From Nematostella vectensis (taxonomy: Eukaryota > Cnidaria > Anthozoa > Actiniaria > Edwardsiidae), in the NCBI RefSeq assembly GCF_932526225.1, contig NC_064044.1, forward strand, positions 5,482,747-5,546,746: 64,000 nt of DNA, in the 5' to 3' direction. How positions within the stretch are numbered: position 1 is the stretch's first letter; the number at the start of each line of letters is the position of its first letter. A program made the translations under genes and the position numbers. The notes beneath the pieces are model-generated. The model made no database searches, was not told the origin of the DNA, and saw nothing but the letters and a program-made list of their open reading frames with translations. Below are positions 30,157-40,271 of this stretch, piece by piece.

Positions 30157-30504
30157 TTAATTTCCGTTACACGTTCTGCAATGATGCTTTTGTCTATCGT
30201 GTTCGCATATTTGAGACCCTCCGCATAACTTACAAAAGGGTCTCTGTTTGCCGTGTTCACACATCCCTTTCCCCTTGCAGTCTTTACAGACATATCTTGC
30301 TCGTCTGTGCTCACAAATGCTACCGCCGTTACATTCTCTGCACCGCGTTTTTCTCCGGTTGTGAGGGCAGATTTGCGATCCGTGACAATCTTTGCAATAA
30401 TATTTCACTCTGCCATGAAGACACTTATAATCCGTTGTTCGCTTTACGGGGGATACTTTCGGGTCCTTCACCGTTTGGTTCTCCATTTCTATCAAACCGG
30501 TCAT
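30157..30504 (-). CDS. Polinton Cys/His-repeat (zinc-binding) protein, starting in the TIR
   Basis: 115 residues. The first nine (MTGLIEMEN) are the same as in the polymerase because both starts lie in the inverted repeat. The body has about five repeats of roughly 18 residues with the pattern C-x-H-x6/7-C-x2-C-x5 (CPHNRRKTRCRECNGGSI; CEHRRARYVCKDC). They probably bind zinc, reminiscent of EsV-1-7-type repeats. The frame stops at NGN. In another frame, sequence down to about 30,078 reads DPLSFVTRLTLQNTYI, which could be the lost C-terminus after a one-base shift. Function unknown; nucleic-acid binding is possible. Confidence 0.7.
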   Translation of the reverse strand: MTGLIEMENQTVKDPKVSPVKRTTDYKCLHGRVKYYCKDCHGSQICPHNRRKTRCRECNGGSICEHRRARYVCKDCKGKGMCEHGKQRPFCKLCGGSQICEHDRQKHHCRTCNGN

Positions 30505-30505
30505 G

Positions 30506-30513
30506 TCTTTAAA
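30506..30513 (-). promoter_or_regulatory. TTTAAAGA motif in the right TIR
   Basis: Mirror of the left copy, directly before the minus-strand ATG at 30504. The next ATG is at 30486. Confidence 0.5.
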
Positions 30514-30543
30514 CCACTTTCCAAAAGCTTTTTTAGATGTGAG

Positions 30544-30571
30544 GCCGAGAGGCTAGCCTCCCCGAGCTCCC
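30544..30571. repeat. Palindromic element, right TIR copy
   Basis: Inverted counterpart of 17311-17338. Confidence 0.75.
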
Positions 30572-30587
30572 CCTAGGTGCGACATGT

Positions 30588-30890
30588 GACAAAATGATTG
30601 ACAGGTTTTTGACAAAATGATTGACAGGTGGGCGTGGTCGTCACGTGACAAAATGATTGACAGGTTTTTGACAAAATGATTGACAGGTGGGCGTGGTCGT
30701 CACGTGACAAAATGATTGACAGGTTTTTGACAAAATGATTGACAGGTGGGCGTGGTCGTCACGTGACAAAGTGATTGACAGGTTCTTGACAAAGTGATTG
30801 ACAGGTGGGCGTGGCCGTCATGTGACAAAGTGATTGACAGGTGGGCGTGGCTATCACGTGACAAAATGATTGACAGGTGGGCGTGGTCGT
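30588..30890 (-). promoter_or_regulatory. Array of TGATTGACAG, CACGTGAC and CACGCCC sites, right TIR
   Basis: Inverted counterpart of the left array, again with ten TGATTGACAG units and four intact CACGTGAC boxes. Confidence 0.6.
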
Positions 30891-33187
30891 GTTCGTGTGT
30901 GCAAGGAGTCTTGGGCAAACTCGCGTATGCGCAGGTCGCGAGGCTTGGCGGAGGTGTGCGGAGACTTTTGCGCCATTTTGGAATGAAATTTGGGGTGATG
31001 AAAAATTTGTCCCAGAATCGGCAAAACCCTACTACTTTGTTCTATTTTTATTGTTGATTCTGTTGAAATATTTCATAAAGGCTAACCAATATCGTGTTGC
31101 ATTTGTCATATACTGGTAAAGAAGACCGTTCTTGTCTTTATATCCTGTGCCCTTAGTCCTAAGAAGATACATATCCTTAGAAGATACAGCAACTTTTTCA
31201 ACTTACAAGAGAAATTTTCCTTACCGAGGATAAAAACAAAACAAAATTCAACCCCTGTTGCCAATATGTATTGTTATTGTCTGCATCTTACATCTCATGT
31301 GTTTATTATTATTTTTTCAAATATTTGTGGAAATTATTCAGATTATAAATGTCTTGATGAAAAGATTGTTTTGAAAGAAATGTTACTCTTTTATGAACCA
31401 GGGACTACCTGAGGGCCAAGATGAATGCTAAAGACTGGAAGACATGAGAATTGAAAACCATGTCTTGAAAGACATGTCTGAAAGACAGTAGGGAGTTCTT
31501 ATTCACTAGTCATTTGATACCCCCACACACATGGTCCCAGGAAAGGGTGGGGGATTAGACTTTTATAAAAGCCTGTTTCCAAGTTAAGAGGCAAAAACAG
31601 TCAATACTACCACCCCTCTTGATATATTCTGGTTAAAAAGTAATCTAAAACCCCACATTAACCCCTGACTTCCCCAGGACCATAAGGGAGGGGGCTCAAA
31701 TGACTAGACTATGTGATTCAGCAGTACACACTCAATAGGTTTTTTTTAGAACAAGATACTTATATTATATAGAACTAAAAACATAATTTTGCTTTTTAAA
31801 TAATAAATCTGTAACGAAAACAGTTTTCTCTCAACCTAAAGATAATGGGAAAGGGGATATTTTAGGAAAGTACTGAATATAATTATCACATTATTGTTAT
31901 CATATTTTCTTTTCAAACATTTAAAGAAGAGTCATATTTCTTCCTTTCCTTCTCCCTGTTGACTATTTTTATGCAATTGATGCTCTTTGCTATTTCCCCT
32001 TTACACCAAAAATAAATTAATAAACAGATTTGATTTTTAAATTAGAAATTTTCATTTAGTACTTTCACTTATATCTTCTTTTTAGGATTTCCTTTCTTTT
32101 TCCATTACATTTATTTTAAAGGTTTAGATTTATTTCATTGGAATGGTTGGATCCAGGGTTTCTAAAAAAAACACCAAAATATAATGCATTACTGGATGTA
32201 TATTTGTAGATATTAATTCCCATGGGGATGGAAAATCACCACTTAAAATGGTTCATTAAAACTTCAGTATTGCATCTTATTAAAATTGTGTCTGACACTA
32301 TATTCTATCTTTGAAATCCTGTTTCATCCATTACTTGTTCTTCGCAAGGACAAAGCTTGTCAGAATGTAGCTTTACAAATGTACATTAATGAAACTTTTA
32401 TTAAGGGAAGGGTTTTTTAGGGCAAGATACTTAAACTTTATAACACTAGCAACAACCTTGTTCTTTTTTAATAATATAATTCTGTTCACAAAGCTTGGAT
32501 AGCATAGACATGGCCTCTTTAGAGGCCTGTGGTGATGAAAGGGTTAAGATAATGGGAAAGGGGAAATGTCAAGAAATGCTCAATCAAGTTATTTTCATTA
32601 CTGTTATATTTTTTTCAACAAACCTTTCAAGTTGAGTCAATTCCCTTTATATCTCCTCCCCCGTCAACTATTTTTTAGTCAATTGATATTCTTTCCTTCC
32701 TCTCTACCCTAAACATAGATCACTGAAAGGGTTTGGTTTGGAATTCTGAATATTCGGTCCAATGAAGGAGAGAATCGCCACTAAATCAATACATAAAAAT
32801 TACAGAATGGCATCTAAACAGTCTAAATATATTATTTCAATTCTGTGGAATGCTGTTACATCCATGACCTATTCTGCACAAGGGCAAAGCTTTTCGGAGT
32901 ATTGTTTTGATTAAAAAAAATATAAACTTCTATGATGGGACATAAGAATTTACCATTAGACTCTTGACAACTTTGACAGCCATATTCACACCAGGAATTG
33001 TGTTTGTTAACTTTGATGTACTGTATAATTTAAATTATTGAATAAGGCCTGGATCCATTTGGTTGGTACAATAAATAAATCTCAGTAAAGAGCAGGATCC
33101 TAGATCCCCCCAAAATACCTCAATCAGTCAACACAGAAGGTGTTCAATGCTGGCTCCGCTTTTAGGCAGCGCCTAAATCTATATATT

Positions 33188-33799
33188 AGACTTCTGATGA
33201 AGTAAATAAAGTGCGTAGTGTCTTTGAGATTACACCTTTGCTTGAGCGTTATATGCCGCAGAAATGGATCTACGGAGGACGATATACGCTAGACGTTGGT
33301 TCATGAGGTGACAAAAACCTTAGGTGACATATTATATGTCTTTGTGGTGGAATTTGTCGTTCTTTAATGTTTCACGTCTATGGGAGCGTTGCTCGACCTG
33401 ACATAAGCGCTTTCTTTGTGCATGTTAAGTTTCTTAGAGTTATTTAGGACATATCTGCAGTACAGCTCACTCCTGTTTTAATAGATTTTTTAAAATCAAA
33501 CAGGAAGATTTGAGGCTGCCGTGAATCGCCACTGTAACTCGTAGAAATCAAAGTGCACTTTGGCTAAATCTGGCTTTTTTCTGAGAGAGGGCTCGCTCAT
33601 CCCGTCTAAGGTACCTTCGATGTCGTAGTTTGATAAAAGATCGGCGGGCGGTTATAGCGTTTGTATTTTTGTTTTGAACAAACACTTACATACTGCATGT
33701 TAATTCTTAAGGGAGGGGAGTAGAAGAGAAGCAGTCTATACACAGTACCTTTGCAAGATGATATCCACCCTATCTTTACTTTGGTCAAATCACTAGCTA
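33188..33799. other. Spacer between repeat X and the minisatellite
   Basis: No recognisable gene. No BAR or PH exons of ASAP were found. A duplication breakpoint must lie between X and the ASAP exons. Confidence 0.5.
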
Positions 33800-34075
33800 G
33801 TGGTCTATCATAAATGCTTCATTTTGATTGGTTGACCTACTAGTAGGCTATCATCAATGCTGCAATCTGATTGGTTGACCTGCTAGTAGGCTACCATCTA
33901 TGCTGCATTCTGATTGGTTGACCTGCTAGTAGGCTATCATCAATGCTGCAATCTGATTGGTTGACCTACTAGTAGGCTATCATCAATGTTGCAATCTGAT
34001 TGGTTGACCTACTAGTAGGCTATCATCAATGCTGCAATCTGATTGGTTGACCTACTAGTAAGCTATAAGTCAAAG
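33800..34075. repeat. 43-bp minisatellite, six copies
   Basis: The landmark TGATTGGTTGACCT recurs at 33825, 33868, 33911, 33954, 33997 and 34040, exactly 43 bp apart. Each unit also contains ACTAGTAGGCTATCATCA. Confidence 0.92.
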
Positions 34076-34224
34076 CCCATCAGTAGCGAAAAGTGCTGGA
34101 TTTAAAAGCCGCTTGGGTTTCCAAATTGACCTGCAAGTGTGACTAAATCAAGGGGTGGGGTGGTGGTGATCCACTAAGAGGGAGGGGGGTATCCACTTGA
34201 ATCCACCAATCCAACTGTATTGTT

Positions 34225-34410
34225 TAAATACATGTGTTTGTTATTTCAGGCCGGCGACGATAGCTCTATATAAAAAGTTCCTGTATTGTTTAAATACTTA
34301 GTTCCATGTGTTTGTTATTTCAGCCCGGCAAGGATAGCTTTATATAAGAAAGTTCCTGTATTGTTTAAATACTTAGTTCCATATGTTTGTTATTTCAGCC
34401 GGGCGATGAT
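34225..34410 (+). repeat. 75-bp tandem triplication that includes a splice acceptor
   Basis: TTATTTCAG followed by a GCCGG(C)GA.GATAGCT-like exon start occurs at 34241, 34315 and 34390, each preceded by GTATTGTTTAAATAC. The third copy borders the first recognisable ASAP exon (34399-34436), so acceptor and exon start are present three times. Confidence 0.85.
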
Positions 34411-35180
34411 AGCTCTGTTGTACATAACATAAAGAGGTACGTCTGTCAGTTTGAGTTTAAAAAATGGTATTGCTGTTTCCGACTTTCTAGACTCTCGGAT
34501 TGTAAGCTAAATCGGGCCTAATGACCTCCCGTTTTTGTCTTAACAAAAAAAAATTAGAAATTTGCTGAGCTGAATAAAATTCAGTGCATTGTGTATCTTT
34601 GCTTATTAGAGACTGACCACCTATCAACGGCCGTATTAGCCTAGGCTTTGTTGGTTTTTGCCCCTTCACAACGCATAATTCAAGATGGCGGTCGTGATAT
34701 TTGAACTCCGTGTTTTCGGCCGAAAAAAACGGTAAAAGCCTACAGGTTGGCTACGGGTGAATGGAATTTCTGTGGAGTCAATACGCAATTTGCTAATATT
34801 TATCCTTTTTCAGCTGCGCCTTAGTATAGTATAGTAAAACAAGTTCAGCGGTTACCTGGCAATGATACATGCGCAGACTGTACCTCTAAAGGTGAGAATG
34901 AATTTTTTTTGCATTTAGTTTTATTCCAGGCTGGACAAAACAAATGAGATAAGCGCAAAATCTTTTATTTCCGTTCATGAAATTTTCATTCATGAAATTT
35001 GCACGAAGAATTGAAAATTGGGACTTTGGAAAGAGTCTGCGTAGTAGTCGTCTGTTATACAGGGGTTATACTGTATTTATTTTTTTCTTTATTTCTTGAT
35101 ATCTTTCTTTATTTCTTACTTTATTTTTTTCTTTGTTTGTTTTTTTTTTTGTTTGTTTTCCCACGCTATGTCTTTCGTAA

Positions 35181-35315
<135 letters not shown>

Positions 35316-38300
35316 TAGGCAACGCTGAACTGCTCGTGACTGACTTTTTATTCTTATTTTTGTCCAACTATTGTTTGTTTAATGTTTAACCATTTAGAGT
35401 TAGACATGAGGAAGTAGAGACAAGTAAAGCCCTTTTTGGGAACTGATTGTTGTGTGGATTTATACTCTTTCTTGACTATTTGGATAATAGACTTTGATGA
35501 CATGACTGAAAAACATGGAAAACGCGCAATTCCAGATAGATAGAGAAGACACAATTTCTTCAGTGGCTATAGGTTCCTTGTATTACGGACTGATTTTGAA
35601 AACACAAATAATGTGAGGCCAAAGTGCGCATAACCAGATTTTGGCTTTTTAAGATAATTTTTCCTTGATTATCATTGCCCTGTGTATCAGTTCTGGGACG
35701 AAAAGCTCAAATTTCAATGACACTTTACAAGAAGTCGCATCAATTTAAAAAAAGTCGCACTTGATATTTTGTTTGCTTATAAGTTACTAAGTACTCAGAG
35801 AATTCTCCGCCTTATTCGATGTGAAATTGGCTTATTTGAAGCGTCACATCATGTTTTTCCGTCATGTCTACTTTGATAAATGGTTTTCATATATCCAAAG
35901 CAATACCCTAAAACTATGTAAAACCATGCTCGATCTTCAATATTATTCTGTCATCATAATAACCCGCCATTAGAGGAGATACTGAAGAAAACCGAGCCCG
36001 CGGCAAGCAGTAAAATGTAAGAAAGTTGGCAGTTTCAAAATCTGATCACAGCAAAGAGGCAGAGAAGAAGACTCGTTGGCTTAAAACCGGACTATTACAA
36101 TTCCTAAAGAAATATGCCCTATGCTTTTCTACCTTGTTATTGACTGCTTTTTGGCGTCATATTTCAGGGACGAAAAAAGAAAGAGTTTATTCACACCAAG
36201 TACATCAAACACCAGTACGCACAGAAATCGGGAGAAAGCCCCGAGAAGGTGTTGCAGGTCTGTGTATATATACGGCTGCACCGAACCATTTGCCCTCGAC
36301 TATTTTGCCGATCAAAAAATCCACTGAAGCCCTTAAGAGACACTAGCTACTAAAATAATTTTATCAAGAAAAAAGATTTTTACTATTTTTCGAATACATG
36401 GCATTTTTAATACCTTAAACTACTATATATGCACTGACATCTAACTCGTCGCAAGAACATTTCTTTGACGTGTATTATAAAGAAATTGCGGTTTCATTGC
36501 CTAGGTATTGTTTTTTTGTATGACGTTTTATTTATTTATTTGTTTGTTTGTTTGCTTGCTTTCTTGCTTGTTTGCTTGTTTGTTTATTTATTTAATCCAT
36601 GAATTTGTGCTTTATAAAATGCGATGCATTTCACTATTTCCGATTTTCTTCTCCAAGGAGCTGCACCAGGCGGTCAAGTCACGTGATATTCTGGCCGTGT
36701 TGCAAGAATTCGGCGAGGGAGTGGACCTGAGTGCGATGCTACCAGGATCGGTAACACAACCCTGTCACGCAACTATATCACGCATTTGATACTGTGTGCA
36801 TTGCTTTGATCATCATATCAAGAAAATTTAGCCAAAAAGTGTCGTTTTTGACAAACGCCGACACTTCCATATAAGGAAACTAATATATGCCTTATTTGAA
36901 AAAAACCCGCATAATTTTTCGCACCGCAGGTACTTCGTAAACTTTATGACTTGTAAACAGAAGAGTTACTGTCACAGTTACTGTGTACATCTTTAGTCAA
37001 CGGAGAAAGTATTTAAAAAGAAACTAAAATTCCCCGGTACCAGACCCCCCAAAAAACAACGTTTTCTTCATATGGGTGACTTTTTTGAAAAAGAGATTCC
37101 TCATCAAAGCTATGCACTATGCATCATGGGAAGGATAAATAAGTCGAAAAGGATCGTGGGAAGGGTAAAGTCTTCCCGTTACCCGTTGTGCCTATCACGC
37201 ATTGTTATGTGGTATGATCTAAAACTTTTTCTATTTAACGCCCCCCACCCCACTTTTTTACCTTTACTTTTTTGACCCTTTGTTTTCCTTTTACTTCTCT
37301 GCACATCGTCGACTTTCTAGCGCAGAACGGGTACGATTCGCCCTTTGATTCCAAATTACATTGAATGTGGGATTCTAGAAATAGTCCATACCCCCAACAC
37401 GAAGGGACTTGAGAATTCGAGGGCAGATTTCCCCATCCTCATAAACCCAGTGCTTCGAGGTCACAGGCGCGAGAACGAGGCGGAAGGGCGGAGGAGGAGG
37501 GGGTAGGGGGCGGGAGAGAAAAGAAAGGACAGAAAAGACGTCTTTTTTTTAATTTTCTTCTCTCCCGCCCTCTTCTGCATCCACCGCCTTGTTCTCGCGC
37601 CATTTCCCTTGGGCTAAAGCGTCGTTTTTCCGACACAAAATCACTGTCGCTTGAAACATTAATAAGTGTTAATTCCTGGACTTAGACGAAGGGTGTTTCT
37701 ATTAAAGAATTATCTTCCATGAGGATTGAGGAACTGAAAATTAACGTCTCTTGTCTGTATCTCGTAACGCAGGAATGACGCAAATGTTGTGAATATGGAA
37801 GGGAACACCCCATTACACTTCGCAGGGAAGGCCGGGAAAACAGAGGTTGCTAAAGTCTTGCTCCGCTCAGGCGCCGCCGAGAGTATACACATCGGTGAGT
37901 CAATTATGTCATCGGTGAGTCAATTAAGTGACGTCGCTACGTCACGCAAAGAGTTTCATCACGCATATTGCGTCAATAGTACATCATTTTTCAGCTTTTT
38001 CGTTACGCCTTCACGTCGACTCATGCCATCACGCACTACTTTAAAAGATTATGAAAGTATGTATTGGCTTGAATTTATTACTAAAACTGCTCATTAATTC
38101 ACAGAAAACTCAAACGGTAAAACGCCTGTACAGCTAGCAAAGGAAAGAGGTCACAGCGACACACTGGAGTTGCTGAGTTATGATTACGGGTCTTATACTT
38201 TTCCATTGCCCTTAGAAAACTATTTCCTAAAAGTGAGTATAATGAATAAATAAGGCCGATCAAAGTATCGACCAAGCACTGCGATAATATGAACACCCTC

Positions 38301-40082
38301 TAGAAACAAACTGGAAAAATGAAAGTATAAATTGACCAATCAAAGGCCATCTAGACAACAGTTGTTTGATTTTACCAACCACAGTCCTTGGAAGTCAAAC
38401 GCTAGTCCAAAGTGTACTACAGTTGTCTTGTTAGTACTATAGTTGTCTATTTTTTACCACAGTTGTCTGAAAAGTATGAACCCACCAATCAGACGTGACC
38501 TTCCCTTTTCATATCGAATACATTTCACATCACTGAGAGGTACTTAAAAATCGTGTTTATTCTTATCTTGTTTCAATCTTTTCGGCTTGAATTAACGGTA
38601 AAGCTCATAGTGTTTGGCCCAACTAAAGACCCTGTGCAGCATTGTTCAAATAATGTCCTCCCTCGCATTTTTCTGGGCCCAGAATTTTGACAAGTTTAAA
38701 GGGTGTCGATCAACCACACATTTGTTATTGGTTACATTTTGTGAATACAATTGTCTCGTTGCGTGAAAGCTTAATCCTTCACGATTAAAGCCTGGTAAAG
38801 TGTAAACGATATCTAATTGAAGGTGTCTCAATTACTTGTCTGAATTAGGGTGTAATAATAAACTCGTGTAATGGAAATGTGTAGCTCGGTAATAAGCGGG
38901 AGCATAAAATGGCGGCGTGATTCTCTTTCTTTAAACGCACTTCCTTCACCTCGCTTTCCTGGTCTCGTTGCCAAGTTATCGCACCTTCACGATAAACCTT
39001 GAGAATATAGGCTTTAACCTTTTTTTCCTTTGAGTGTGTGCGTTCCCAAGATTAGCCGTTGGGGGGAAGGGGGGGGGGGGGGGGGGGTGGGGGTGCGCAG
39101 TCATAGGTATCATATGGAAAAAGCATAGTATTTAAAGATTCCTTAATATGAAATGACCCACTTTCTGGCCGCCGAGGGTGGGGGATGGGGGTGCGCACCC
39201 TGTGTACGCTCCTGGTGCCCATCCATCCCCACCAAATTATACCACAGAAATATTTTCCTCTGATTGAAAAGTAAAACACGTCACAAGCAATTGTTTCTTT
39301 TTAGCTGAGGAAATGCGCTAAGGGCAAACTGACCTTCTGTGATCACGTGAAAATCGACTGGGGACTGAACCAGGCCGAGGACTTCACGGATGACGTCATC
39401 GAGCTGACAGACATCAAAACGAGTCTGAGTGATGACGAGGCGCTGAATGATGTCAAACTTTCTTCCAAGGTACACACAACACTATAGCCAATAGGCAACT
39501 TGCACTGAGTCACATGACTTCTTAGGTTGAAAACTCGCGCGCTCGTTTAATTCGCTCTTTTAGCGGTATATTAAAAACAAAAAAAACAAAACTTATCCAG
39601 CTCTTACGGATCAGTCAGAAAGTTTCTTTGTCAGAAAGAACTTATTTCATTAAAAAAAATATTTTTTTTTCGTCTTTCTCTGGCATGACGACCAGAGAAA
39701 TCATTTCTAAGTTTTTTTGTAACCCAAACAACACGTTACCAGCAAATAGGCGAATAATACTAGAATCACTCTCCAAGTACCCCTGTAATTCCATCAACCT
39801 CATTCTTAATGCCATTCCCTATTCTTCCAACAGGGAAAGTCCGGTCCCCCTTCCCCTCCCCGCCACCGTCGCAATTTGCCTCCTCGCCCCGTAAGCCAGA
39901 TGATTATGTGTCCGACAAAGTGTTGCGTTACCTTGTTATGCGAATGTCGCTACGGGGAGCACATTCGGGCATGGCGTTAAATCATGGTAAGAAAAATAAA
40001 TAAATAAATTGGAGTAGCTAATCATTCTCGTCTCAGCTAGATGCTGAAGTACGAGAGTGCAGATTAAGACGTCTGACCACGG

Positions 40083-40271
40083 ATCCAGATAAGATCGAAA
40101 TTAATTAATCTTGTGGAGAGAGGAAAACCGGAGAACCCGGGGAAAAAACGGAGTAAATGCGGGACCAACTAACTCAACTCACGTCGGAACCATAAGGAAT
40201 CGAACCTAGAACCCAGAGAGAGGCACAGGTACTAAAGAGTGACGCTCTGCCAACTGCGCCACCTAGACTCC
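40083..40271 (-). mobile_element. tRNA-derived SINE (D2)
   Basis: Same element as at 1,230-1,418, carried by the duplication. B box at 40,196-40,206 and A box at 40,250-40,261 on the minus strand. Confidence 0.72.

Larger units (their letters stand above)
16846..31036. mobile_element. Complete Polinton/Maverick element, 14,191 bp
   Basis: Bounded by 560-bp terminal inverted repeats that begin AGTAGTAGGG and end CCCTACTACT, keeping the AG...CT ends usual for Polintons. It is flanked by TTGTT on both sides (16841-16845; 31037-31041). The inverted repeat X at 56,272-56,276 has a single copy, which proves the borders. A 6-bp duplication is usual for the group; because a T is shared, the last base is ambiguous. 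Hallmark genes: family B polymerase, DD35E integrase, packaging ATPase, major capsid protein and penton-like protein. Most frames are open and the inverted repeats differ little, so the insertion is fairly young. Confidence 0.95.
30477..31036 (-). repeat. Polinton right terminal inverted repeat (560 bp)
   Basis: Mirror of the left repeat with a few substitutions in the internal array (for example CATGTGAC for one CACGTGAC). It supplies the promoter region and first nine codons of the Cys/His-repeat gene on the minus strand. Confidence 0.95.
16149..33187 (+). repeat. Repeat X, copy 1 (split by the Polinton)
   Basis: The two parts 16149-16845 and 31037-33187 together match, inverted, the 2.8-kb block 53868-56692. 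No coding capacity was recognised. The right half is a diverged direct dimer: the segment from about 31,741 resembles that from about 32,412 (TTTTTTAG..CAAGATACTT; GATAATGGGAAAGGGG; GCAAGG/GGGCAAAGCTT). The right end is TTTTAGGCAGCGCCTAAATC followed by TATATATTA. This copy has about 290 bp (16528-16818) that the other lacks. Confidence 0.88.
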
